Shown: positions 1 through 6,033 of the stretch, in pieces | Position numbering within the stretch: the stretch's first letter is position 1 | Layout: every line of letters begins with the position of its first letter | Source of the DNA: Geobacter sp. | Lineage (GTDB): Bacteria; Desulfobacterota; Desulfuromonadia; Geobacterales; Geobacteraceae | Direction: 5' to 3' | Length of the DNA: 15,528 nucleotides | Assembly (NCBI GenBank): GCA_003857395.1 | Contig: RPRC01000161.1 | Coordinates: forward strand, 1-15,528 | Translations under genes and position numbers: made by a program | The notes under the pieces: generated by a model | Seen by the model: only the letters and a program-made list of their open reading frames with translations | Databases searched by the model: none | What the model was told of the DNA's origin: nothing

Positions 1-241
1 CAAGGATCAGAAGATCCTCAATTACCAGGCAGTTGTGCCTTCAACCTGGCTGGCCTCCCCGCGTGATGCCAAGGGACAGCGTGGACCCTATGAAGCTGCA
101 TTGGTGGGGACGCCGTTGGCAGATCCGAAACGGCCCCTCGAAATCCTGCGAACCATTCATTCCTTTGACCCCTGTCTTGCCTGCGCGGTGCATCTCTTTG
201 ACCCGGAAGATGGTGAGTCGGTTACGGTAAAGGTAGTGTAG
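1..241 (+). CDS. hyaB: NiFe-hydrogenase large subunit, C-terminal end (5' truncated by window)
   Basis: The catalytic subunit of a membrane-bound uptake [NiFe]-hydrogenase splits H2 and passes electrons to its small subunit. Only the last 79 codons are visible, read from base 2, ending in TAG at 239-241. The diagnostic C-terminal motif DPCLACAVH is present, and its two cysteines are ligands of the NiFe centre. In this family a maturation endopeptidase cuts after the final His, which here would release a 15-residue tail starting LFDPEDG. The cytochrome b and protease genes immediately downstream fit this assignment. In Geobacter the same gene has been called hyaL; the symbol here follows E. 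coli usage. The start and the small-subunit gene lie outside the window. Confidence 0.96.
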   Translation, partial: KDQKILNYQAVVPSTWLASPRDAKGQRGPYEAALVGTPLADPKRPLEILRTIHSFDPCLACAVHLFDPEDGESVTVKVV

Positions 242-251
242 GAGGCTGACC

Positions 252-911
252 ATGGAAAAAATCGAAATCAGATATGTATGGGAATGGCCAGTCAGGATCG
301 TTCATTGGGTTAACTTCTTTTCCATATTGATTCTGTCGGTGACCGGTCTCTATATTGGCTGGGGCAAGTCTCTTGCTCACAACCCCTCCCAGTATATTAT
401 GGGTTGGATGCGATTCGTCCATTTCGTTGTCGCATTTGCCTTTACCATTAGCGTAGTGGCCCGGATCTACTGGGCCTTTGTCGGCAACAAATACGCCAAT
501 TGGCGTGTTTTTACCCCCTGGCTTTTCAAAGAAGGCCGCAAAAACATGAAGGAGACCTTCCTCTTCTACACGTTCTTCAAGCCCACTCCTCCCCACTGTG
601 TGGGTCATAACGGCATGGCCGGCGCTGCGTATCTCTGGATATTCGCACTGTACCTGGTGATGATCTGTACCGGCTTCGCTCTCTATGCCCAGTATGCTCC
701 CGGAGGCTTTTTAAGCAGTGTCTTTAGTTGGGTATATGTCTTCGGCAGCAATCAGGGGCTCCGCCTGACCCATAAGATTGTCATGTGGTTTCTCATTGCC
801 TTTGCCATCCACCATGTCTATAGCGCCTGGCTCATGGATGTGAAGGAAAAAAATGGAGTCATTTCGAGCATTTTTGGTGGTTATAAAACTGTTCCGGAAG
901 GGGAGGAGTAG
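252..911 (+). CDS. hyaC: NiFe-hydrogenase b-type cytochrome subunit
   Basis: This membrane di-heme cytochrome b anchors the periplasm-facing hydrogenase dimer and passes electrons to quinone. It is 219 aa, near the usual family length. Four hydrophobic segments are visible, at about residues 17-37, 57-77, 123-146 and 173-195. Candidate heme-ligand histidines are H18, H57, H174 and H187/H188, in the contexts RIVHWVN, RFVHF, LTHK and IHHVY. The ATG at 252 follows GGAGG at 240-244 with good spacing, and the gene starts 10 nt after the large subunit, so the two are surely co-transcribed. The family (Ni/Fe-hydrogenase 1 b-type cytochrome) is clear. The exact ligand assignment is inferred from the family pattern. 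Confidence 0.95.
   Translation: MEKIEIRYVWEWPVRIVHWVNFFSILILSVTGLYIGWGKSLAHNPSQYIMGWMRFVHFVVAFAFTISVVARIYWAFVGNKYANWRVFTPWLFKEGRKNMKETFLFYTFFKPTPPHCVGHNGMAGAAYLWIFALYLVMICTGFALYAQYAPGGFLSSVFSWVYVFGSNQGLRLTHKIVMWFLIAFAIHHVYSAWLMDVKEKNGVISSIFGGYKTVPEGEE
902..906 (+). promoter_or_regulatory. Shine-Dalgarno GGAGG that decides the hyaD start
   Basis: GGAGG lies inside the last codons of hyaC, 8 nt before the CTG at 915 and 20 nt before the GTG at 927. The spacing supports the CTG as initiation codon. It also implies translational coupling with hyaC, whose stop codon lies between the two. Confidence 0.75.
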
Positions 912-914
912 AGT

Positions 915-1397
915 CTGTCAGTTCTCGTGCTCGGAATAGGTAACCTGGTTATGACGGATGACGGGGTAGGGGTCAGAGTAGTGCAGTGTCTTGCGTCACA
1001 CTATGTCTTCCCGGCCGGGGTGACTGTGTTGGACGGCGGCACTCTCGGACTTGACCTCCTGCCTTTCCTCGAAGGTCTGGAGCATCTCCTGATCATTGAT
1101 GCAATGGTAACGGGAGGCCCACCGGGCACCATCGCCCGGCTCACCGGTGACGATATTCCGATAGCCTTTGAAACCAAGCTGTCACCCCATCAAATGGGGT
1201 TGAAAGACCTGCTGGCAGTTTCCCTTCTTCAGGGGAATACTCCACCCGACACGGTTCTGCTCGGCGTCCAACCGGAATCAATTCAGATGGGATTGGACCT
1301 TTCTCCATCCGTGGAGGCACAACTGCAAACCCTTGTGGAAATGTCCCTGCGAGAGTTGGAAGCCTGGGGAATCATTCCTGATTCCTGGCAAAAATAA
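915..1397 (+). CDS. hyaD: Hydrogenase maturation protease (HyaD/HybD family), probable CTG start
   Basis: This nickel-dependent endopeptidase removes the C-terminal tail of the hydrogenase large subunit once the NiFe centre is inserted. With a CTG start at 915 the protein is 160 aa and begins MSVLVLGIGN, the full first beta strand of the family. Metal-site residues then fall where HybD has them: D16 (Glu in HybD), D62 in LIIDA, and H92 in SPHQMG. The only conventional start nearby, GTG at 927, would remove part of the strand and lies 20 nt from the Shine-Dalgarno sequence. The reading frame upstream ends at the hyaC stop, 909-911. The partner substrate is encoded two genes upstream, and its DPCxxCxxH tail is visible. 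Geobacter literature calls this gene hyaP. Confidence 0.93.
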   Translation: MSVLVLGIGNLVMTDDGVGVRVVQCLASHYVFPAGVTVLDGGTLGLDLLPFLEGLEHLLIIDAMVTGGPPGTIARLTGDDIPIAFETKLSPHQMGLKDLLAVSLLQGNTPPDTVLLGVQPESIQMGLDLSPSVEAQLQTLVEMSLRELEAWGIIPDSWQK

Positions 1398-1432
1398 AAT
1401 TCGGCTCCCTTGAGTCTGTGGAGAAGGTTTCG

Positions 1433-1906
1433 ATGAAAAGCATACGCCTTATCAGGCAGGAACTCCTGACTGAGGTTTCCTGCGAAGCAAAGGCCACGCC
1501 GAGGCAACGCAAAAATCTCAATTTTCACCAGCGGGATGAATCAATGTGCCACCGGCTCCTCAATGCCCTGGAGCCCGACTCGTATATTCCTCCGCACTGC
1601 CATGCTGATCTGGAGAAGGATGAGACGATAATTCCCCTGCGGGGCAGGCTGGGGGTTGTCTTCTTCGATGAAAGGGGAAATGTCGTGCAGGCGGCAGTAC
1701 TTTCTCCCGGGAGCGAGGCCGTTGGTGTGAATATCCCCCATGGTGAGTTCCACACATTGGTCAGTCTGGAAAGCGGCACAGTTTTTTTTGAGAGCAAGGC
1801 CGGGCCGTATCGAGCTCTCACGGAAGAGGAGCGGGCTCCTTGGGCGCCTCGGGAGGGGAGCGATGAGTCGGCTGCGTATCTCACGGAACTTCGGAAAATC
1901 TGGTAG
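1433..1906 (+). CDS. WbuC-family cupin-fold metalloprotein
   Basis: A 157-residue cupin of the WbuC type. The exact reaction of this family is not established; some members sit in O-antigen loci. A cupin metal-binding pattern is visible: H55-x-H57 in PPHCHAD, E64 in KDETI, and H107 in HGEFH. These are followed by the VSLESGTVFFESKAGPY strand and turn typical of the family. The ATG at 1433 is preferred to an in-frame GTG at 1418 because GGAGAAGG (1420-1427) sits just upstream of the ATG. The gene starts 35 nt after hyaD and probably belongs to the same operon, although a functional link to hydrogenase is not evident. Its last 44 nt overlap the next gene. Confidence 0.85.
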   Translation: MKSIRLIRQELLTEVSCEAKATPRQRKNLNFHQRDESMCHRLLNALEPDSYIPPHCHADLEKDETIIPLRGRLGVVFFDERGNVVQAAVLSPGSEAVGVNIPHGEFHTLVSLESGTVFFESKAGPYRALTEEERAPWAPREGSDESAAYLTELRKIW

Positions 1907-2501
1907 CTCGCTCTTTTTTGCGGCAATCAGCATTGTTGTCATGCTGCTGCACTCCGTGTCCGCGCTGGCAGTCTCAGACCGCCCACGCGCCGGGCTTGGC
2001 ATTCTGTTTGTTCGGCCCGCTTTCTCCGAACAGGCCGATGAAATGAAAACGATTGTGCTGTATAAAGAACCAGGTATCGATCGGATCGATGTGGTCGACG
2101 TTGCACGTCTTCCCTCACTTACTCCCTCCGTGTCTCCCCCTTCCGGAGTGTATGCTGTTGCTGCTACAGGCAAAAGGGGGGACTGGTTCCGGGTTGCCTA
2201 TGATGATGCCGGGCGGGAAGGGTGGATTCAGGGGCGCCGTTTCTGGGACTACTTCAGCTGGTCGGATTTCCTGCCGGGAAGCTTTGTCGCTCTTCTGCCT
2301 GATCTGCGTGTATCTTTGACGGAGGTGCATCAGGAGCCGCTCGATAGCTCCCCGTCACTGGGTCGTATCCCTTCCGGGCAGAGAATGCATATTCTTGAAA
2401 TTCGTGACGAGTGGGCTCGGATTCGATGTGGAGATGGCCTGAAGGGCTGGCTTCGCTGGGCTGACAGCAACGGCAAGCTGCTTGTTGCGGTGGAAGGGTG
2501 A
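1863..2501 (+). CDS. Exported protein with two SH3-like domains
   Basis: A 212-aa protein with an N-terminal hydrophobic segment at about residues 17-36, read as a signal peptide or membrane anchor ending near SVSALA. Two bacterial SH3-like repeats follow. The first covers about residues 62-132, with KTIVLYKEPG at its start and GDWFRVAY...GWIQGRRFW at its end. The second covers about 145-210 and ends DEWARIRCGDGLKGWLRW. Such domains usually bind peptidoglycan or proteins in the cell envelope; the specific role is unknown. The start ATG at 1863 follows GGAGG at 1852-1856. It lies inside the cupin gene in another frame, so the two overlap by 44 nt. The frame extends further upstream, but those codons are a shadow of the cupin gene. 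Confidence 0.8.
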   Translation: MSRLRISRNFGKSGSSLFFAAISIVVMLLHSVSALAVSDRPRAGLGILFVRPAFSEQADEMKTIVLYKEPGIDRIDVVDVARLPSLTPSVSPPSGVYAVAATGKRGDWFRVAYDDAGREGWIQGRRFWDYFSWSDFLPGSFVALLPDLRVSLTEVHQEPLDSSPSLGRIPSGQRMHILEIRDEWARIRCGDGLKGWLRWADSNGKLLVAVEG

Positions 2502-2542
2502 GGGTGAGAGATTTTCTTGCTGCGGGTAACAAGACAAAAGTG

Positions 2543-2571
2543 TTGACTTGCTGTAAACCTTGTGATATCTC
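2543..2571 (+). promoter_or_regulatory. Sigma70-like promoter upstream of the small ORF
   Basis: TTGACT at 2543-2548 is followed after 17 nt by TATCTC at 2566-2571. A TG dinucleotide sits one base upstream of the -10 (extended -10). Transcription would start at about 2577-2579, on or next to the ATG of the small ORF. The -10 matches consensus at only three positions, so this is a moderate prediction. Confidence 0.5.
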
Positions 2572-2578
2572 AAAAACT

Positions 2579-2668
2579 ATGAAATCAATCTATATGGCAC
2601 CTTTAGCAACAGCACGAGCTATCAGCGCCGCGGCGCGTAAAGCCGCACGTGTATCCGCTGCCATGTGA
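2579..2668 (+). CDS. Possible alanine-rich small protein (29 aa)
   Basis: This short frame runs from ATG 2579 to TGA 2666-2668. The product has 11 alanines and 5 basic residues in 29, and its second half (AISAAARKAARVSAAM) could form a cationic amphipathic helix. There is no Shine-Dalgarno sequence, but the predicted -10 ends 7 nt before the ATG, so translation could be leaderless. An internal ATG at 2594 is an alternative start. The frame sits alone between a promoter-like sequence and a strong terminator. The complementary strand also has a short Ala-rich frame through the same GC-rich bases, so coding is unproven. It could be a leader peptide, a small protein, or part of a small RNA. I recognise no family. 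Confidence 0.35.
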   Translation: MKSIYMAPLATARAISAAARKAARVSAAM

Positions 2669-2677
2669 GTTCTCACA
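2664..2677 (+). repeat. Small inverted repeat at the small ORF stop
   Basis: TGTGAGTTCTCACA is a perfect 14-bp palindrome covering the TGA stop of the small ORF. As RNA it could form a 5-bp stem with a GTTC loop. As DNA it could be a dimeric-protein site. Function is unknown. Confidence 0.4.
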
Positions 2678-2693
2678 AATAATCTGTTTTTAT

Positions 2694-2731
2694 AAGGGCC
2701 GTGGGTACAACCCACGGCCCTTTCTCTTTTT
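2694..2731 (+). terminator. Rho-independent terminator before the aminotransferase
   Basis: A perfect 13-bp stem pairs AAGGGCCGTGGGT (2694-2706) with ACCCACGGCCCTT (2710-2722) around a 3-nt loop, followed by a T-rich tract (TTTCTCTTTTT). It closes either the small ORF unit or the hydrogenase operon. It lies 48 nt before the aminotransferase start. Confidence 0.9.
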
Positions 2732-2778
2732 CGGACAACGGTGTCTGCTGTTTATTACGGAATCTTCTGGGAGATAGT

Positions 2779-4083
2779 ATGCGAAACGAACTTGTCAATC
2801 CTGGGGCGGGTGAACTGACGTATGAGATCCGCAACATTGTTAATGTGGCGGAAAAGCTTCAACGGTACGGAGTCAAGATAAACTGGGAAAACATCGGTGA
2901 CCCGATCGTCAAGGGGGAGAAGATTCCGGCCTGGATGAAGGAGCTTGTGGTGCGGGAGGTCATGAACGACGAAACCTTCGGTTATTGCCACACGCGCGGT
3001 GTTCTGGAAACCCGGAAATTTCTTTGCGAATTGACCAATAAGCGCGGGGGGGTCCAGATCACACCGGACGACATCATCTTCTTTAACGGTCTTGGTGACG
3101 CCATTGCCAAGGTCTACGGAACCCTGAAACCGGAAACCCGTATTCTCACTCCCTCACCAACCTATACCACCCATTCCACCGGCGAAACTGCCCATGCCAA
3201 TGCGGCGTCAGTCTGCTACCGTCTGCAGCCGGAAAACAACTGGTACCCCGACCTGGAAGACCTGCGCAACCATGTAAAATTCAACCCGGCAATTTCCGGA
3301 ATTCTTATTATCAATCCGGACAACCCGACAGGCATGGTCTATCCCGAAAAAATTCTTCGAGAGATTGTCGCCATCGCCAAAGAATATGGACTGTTCGTCA
3401 TCGCGGATGAGGTCTATAACAATATCGTCTACAACGGTGAAAAAACACTGCCTCTCTCCGCTGTTATCGGTGATGTTCCGGCCCTGGCCATGCGGGGAAT
3501 TTCCAAGGAGTTTCCGTGGCCTGGTTCCCGCTGCGGCTGGATCGAATTTTACAATACGGAAAAGAATGCCCGCTTCAAAAAGTATGTGAACGCCATTCTC
3601 AATACCAAGATGAATGAGGTCTGTTCAACCACGCTGCCCCAAAAAGCCCTGCCGGCCATCTTTTCCCATCCGGAGTATCAGAGCTATCTTGACGAGAGAA
3701 TTGCTCGCTATGAACGGATGAGCAATATCGCCTACAGTTATCTGAAGGACCTGCCGGGATTGATGGTGAATCGCAGCAACGGTGCCTTTTACATGGCGGT
3801 CGCCTTCCAGGATGGTTTGCTGACCCATAAGCAGACGCTTCCCATTGAAAGTCCCGAGATCCTGGAGTTGGTGGAAGGACTGGTAACAGCACCCGGTGTC
3901 GCTCCGGACAAAAGGTTCGTCTATCATCTCCTCGCCAATACCGGTATTTGTGTTGTGCCTCTTTCTTCCTTCTCCACCCATCTGCAGGGATTCCGTGTTA
4001 CCCTGCTGGAAAAGGACGAACAGGAGTTCCGGAGAATTTTCGAGACCTTGGCCCGGAAGATCGAGGAGTATCTCCGTTCGTAA
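2779..4083 (+). CDS. Class I/II PLP-dependent aminotransferase
   Basis: A cytoplasmic fold-type I aminotransferase of 434 aa that transfers an amino group between an amino acid and a 2-oxo acid. The visible active-site set is complete: N182 in NPDNPTG, D210 and Y213 in ADEVY, the PLP lysine K243 in GISKEFPWPGSR, and the substrate-carboxylate arginine R406 in FRVTLLE. The ATG at 2779 follows GGGAG at 2769-2773. The open frame continues upstream through the terminator hairpin and is not coding there. Sequence character is nearest to alanine or aspartate aminotransferase-like enzymes, but substrate cannot be read from sequence alone. No clear promoter is visible in the 48 nt between the terminator and the start, so expression may depend on read-through. 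Confidence 0.93.
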   Translation: MRNELVNPGAGELTYEIRNIVNVAEKLQRYGVKINWENIGDPIVKGEKIPAWMKELVVREVMNDETFGYCHTRGVLETRKFLCELTNKRGGVQITPDDIIFFNGLGDAIAKVYGTLKPETRILTPSPTYTTHSTGETAHANAASVCYRLQPENNWYPDLEDLRNHVKFNPAISGILIINPDNPTGMVYPEKILREIVAIAKEYGLFVIADEVYNNIVYNGEKTLPLSAVIGDVPALAMRGISKEFPWPGSRCGWIEFYNTEKNARFKKYVNAILNTKMNEVCSTTLPQKALPAIFSHPEYQSYLDERIARYERMSNIAYSYLKDLPGLMVNRSNGAFYMAVAFQDGLLTHKQTLPIESPEILELVEGLVTAPGVAPDKRFVYHLLANTGICVVPLSSFSTHLQGFRVTLLEKDEQEFRRIFETLARKIEEYLRS

Positions 4084-4113
4084 TACTTCTGCAGGCCGGG
4101 GAATGTTCCGAAG

Positions 4114-4131
4114 CCACAGTTTCTACTGTGG
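4114..4131. repeat. Short hairpin downstream of the aminotransferase
   Basis: CCACAGT (4114-4120) and ACTGTGG (4125-4131) form a perfect 7-bp stem with a 4-nt loop. It has no T tract, so it is not a terminator by itself. The surrounding GTTTC...GAAAC (4119-4135) resembles the ends of the foldback element at 5854-6033, though only loosely. Confidence 0.5.
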
Positions 4132-4146
4132 AAACCCTAATATGAT

Positions 4147-4195
4147 ATGATAAAAGCCCCCATCGGCAAAGGTCGCTGATGGGGGCTTTTATCAT
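4147..4195. terminator. Bidirectional terminator between convergent genes
   Basis: ATGATAAAAGCCCCCATC (4147-4164) and its exact complement at 4178-4195 form an 18-bp perfect stem, extendable by G-U, G-C and C-G pairs inside. A-rich and T-rich flanks in the stem allow it to work on both strands. It separates the plus-strand aminotransferase from the minus-strand aldo/keto reductase. Confidence 0.92.
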
Positions 4196-4229
4196 GTTCA
4201 GCAAGGCGCTTGGGGGTGAATTCCCCTCG

Positions 4230-5180
4230 TCATACCACCCGAATAAGAAATTCGGGACATGCTGCGGCACAGTAGCCGCAGAGGATGCACTCTTCTTCCT
4301 TCACCGTGGCAACGCCTTTTTCCAGTATCAGGGCATCAGCAGTACACGCTTCGACACAGGCACCGCAACCGTTGCAGAATTTTTCCATGATCTTGAACTT
4401 CCGGCGACGCTTTTCCAGGATTCCCCAGGTCTCGTCATTCGCTTCATCGAGAGAACAGAGCTTCAGGTTGGCGTCAATTTCTTCCCGTGAAAGCATGCCA
4501 AGTGCCAATGCATCAACACCAGGGAGCCCGAGAACATACCTGATGCTGGCCCTGGCGTCGGAAATGAGATTGCCGCCGGCAAGCGCCTTCATGGCATAGA
4601 CTCCCTTGCCGCTTCTTGAACAGCAGGCGATGGCTTCAGCCATCTCATCGGCGCTGCCGTCCATGATGCCCATTCCGGTTCGATTGATCAGCGGGTGGAC
4701 AACTTCTATATCCGGATGCCTGGCCGCTGCCTGGAATGCTGCGATGTAATGAGAGGAGAGTCCCACATGGCCTACCTTGCCCTCCTGCCTCATTTGCAGA
4801 AGTTCTTCAAGTACCTCGGCACGGTCGTTACAGGGATCCGCCAGTCGAGCACCATGGATATGCACGATATCAAGACGCTCGAGCGCCAGTTCCTTCAACG
4901 CTTTTACCACATGGGATCGGGCATCGGCCGCTGTTGTCGCATGGGTTTTGCTGGCGATCAGGACCTCGCCGCTGTAGCCGGTGAGTGCTTCGCGGATATG
5001 GGGGTAGGTGCCATAAAGCTCTGCCGTATCAAGCAGGGTGACTCCTGACTCCAGGGCATGACGGATCAATGCACCTCCCGCCGTGCTGGAAAGGTTCGCC
5101 TGCAGAGGGCCGAGAGGGAGCGTGCCGAAGATCAGGCGGTTGAGACGCAGGCCGGTGGAACCCAAGGCTACTTTGTTCAT
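4230..5180 (-). CDS. Aldo/keto reductase with C-terminal 2[4Fe-4S] ferredoxin domain
   Basis: A 316-aa fusion. Residues 1 to about 255 are an aldo/keto reductase barrel that would reduce a carbonyl substrate. The catalytic tetrad is visible as D51 and Y56 (LLDTAELYG), K78 (ASKTH) and H109 (VHIHG). The tail holds two 4Fe-4S motifs: C269/C272/C275/C279 and C298/C301/C304/C308, each followed by the usual pattern. This suggests electrons move between ferredoxin-type clusters and the barrel. The substrate is unknown. On the minus strand, AAGGAG sits just upstream of the ATG at 5180. The gene follows msrB by 66 nt and has no evident promoter of its own, so the two are probably one transcript. The architecture is common in anaerobes. 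Confidence 0.93.
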   Translation of the reverse strand: MNKVALGSTGLRLNRLIFGTLPLGPLQANLSSTAGGALIRHALESGVTLLDTAELYGTYPHIREALTGYSGEVLIASKTHATTAADARSHVVKALKELALERLDIVHIHGARLADPCNDRAEVLEELLQMRQEGKVGHVGLSSHYIAAFQAAARHPDIEVVHPLINRTGMGIMDGSADEMAEAIACCSRSGKGVYAMKALAGGNLISDARASIRYVLGLPGVDALALGMLSREEIDANLKLCSLDEANDETWGILEKRRRKFKIMEKFCNGCGACVEACTADALILEKGVATVKEEECILCGYCAAACPEFLIRVV

Positions 5181-5246
5181 GGGCTGCTCCTTGGTATTTT
5201 CGAGGTAATCGGCAAAAACCTGGTAGCGGCACTGCCTGTCGTGTCC

Positions 5247-5819
5247 TTATCTGGTTTTAACGAATTTCAGGGCTGCGGAGTTCATGCAGTAGCGGAGCCC
5301 GGTCGGTTTGGGGCCATCGTCAAAAACATGCCCAAGATGAGCATCGCACCTGCTGCACAGGACCTCGGTTCTCTTGACAAACAGGCTGTTGTCTGGTTTC
5401 GTGGTGATGTTTTCCAAGGCAACAGGTTGCCAGAAACTCGGCCAGCCGGTTCCGGATTCGTATTTCGTGTCGGAGCTGAACAGGTCGAGGTCGCAGCAGA
5501 CACAGCGGTAGCTGCCCTTTTCGTGGTTATCCCACCAGGCATTGGCAAAAGGTTTTTCCGTTCCCTTCTTTCGCGTAACGTAGAACTGCTCCGCAGTAAG
5601 TTGTTTGCGCCATTCGTCATCGGTTTTCCGTACCTTTGTGGTCATGTAGTATCCTCCCCGCTCAACGGAATATACCCGTATCTGTCCGGAATCGGCTACC
5701 TTTTCCGCGTTTGTGCTCCGGCCTTCTTTCTGGCCCGAAACCTCGCAGGCGGTTATCATTGTTGCAATCGTCACGAGAAGGCATGATCCCAGGAATACCG
5801 ACAGATTGATGAATTTCAT
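5247..5819 (-). CDS. msrB: Peptide-methionine (R)-S-oxide reductase, predicted lipoprotein
   Basis: MsrB repairs proteins by reducing methionine-R-sulfoxide. The 190-aa product has a complete MsrB domain from about residue 62: the structural zinc cysteines C106/C109 (RCVCCD) and C155/C158 (CSRC), the GWPSF motif, HLGHVF, and the catalytic cysteine C178 in RYCMNS. An extra N-terminal signal of about 25 residues ends in ITAC, a plausible lipobox with C25 as the lipidated residue. The enzyme would therefore act at the envelope and not in the cytosol. On the minus strand, GGAG is 8 nt before the ATG. An in-frame ATG near residue 59 (MTTKV) would give a cytosolic form, but the upstream start has the better ribosome site. 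Confidence 0.95.
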   Translation of the reverse strand: MKFINLSVFLGSCLLVTIATMITACEVSGQKEGRSTNAEKVADSGQIRVYSVERGGYYMTTKVRKTDDEWRKQLTAEQFYVTRKKGTEKPFANAWWDNHEKGSYRCVCCDLDLFSSDTKYESGTGWPSFWQPVALENITTKPDNSLFVKRTEVLCSRCDAHLGHVFDDGPKPTGLRYCMNSAALKFVKTR

Positions 5820-5853
5820 GGTTTGTTCTCCGTTGCTGCTGATGGAAATTACC

Positions 5854-6033
5854 TAGTTTCCATCCGGAAACACCGGATGTGAAACTAGCGGTTTCCAATT
5901 CGGAAACGAGGAATTTTTTGTCCTGACAAGAATATCAAGGGATTGTGCGGAGACGTACTACTGTACGTCGCACAAACAAGACCGCTGATTGACGCTGTCA
6001 GGGCGAAAAAGGACCGTTTCCGGATGGAAACTA
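5854..6033. repeat. Foldback (MITE- or REP-like) palindromic element
   Basis: The ends are perfect inverted copies: TAGTTTCCATCCGGAAAC at 5854-5871 and its complement at 6016-6033. The arms also pair internally: CCTGACA (5922-5928) with TGTCAGG (5996-6002), and TTGTGC...GACGTAC (5943-5958) with GTACGTC-GCACAA (5963-5975) around a TACT loop. The left arm carries an extra 36 nt holding a second small palindrome, GTTTCCAATTCGGAAAC at 5891-5907, as if the end had been duplicated. No gene fits inside. It could be a non-autonomous mobile element or a REP-type repeat spread by a RAYT transposase encoded elsewhere. It may also act as mRNA structure between the two minus-strand genes. Confidence 0.8.
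5943..5975. repeat. Central hairpin of the foldback element
   Basis: TTGTGC (5943-5948) pairs with GCACAA (5970-5975), and GACGTAC (5952-5958) with GTACGTC (5963-5969). There is a 3-nt GGA bulge on the left side and a TACT loop. This is the tip of the larger inverted repeat. Confidence 0.85.

Noticed and set aside
2597..2665. A short Ala-rich frame on the minus strand opposite the small ORF.
   Set aside because: It mirrors the same GCC/GGC-rich bases, has no ribosome site, and no minus-strand promoter was seen. It does lower confidence in the plus-strand frame.
2701..2778. An N-terminal extension of the aminotransferase.
   Set aside because: It would translate the terminator stem, and the ATG at 2779 has its own Shine-Dalgarno sequence.
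5854..6033. A CRISPR array or integron attC site made of the GTTTCC...GGAAAC units.
   Set aside because: The units are inverted and not evenly spaced direct repeats, there are no spacers or cas genes, and attC core sites are not evident.
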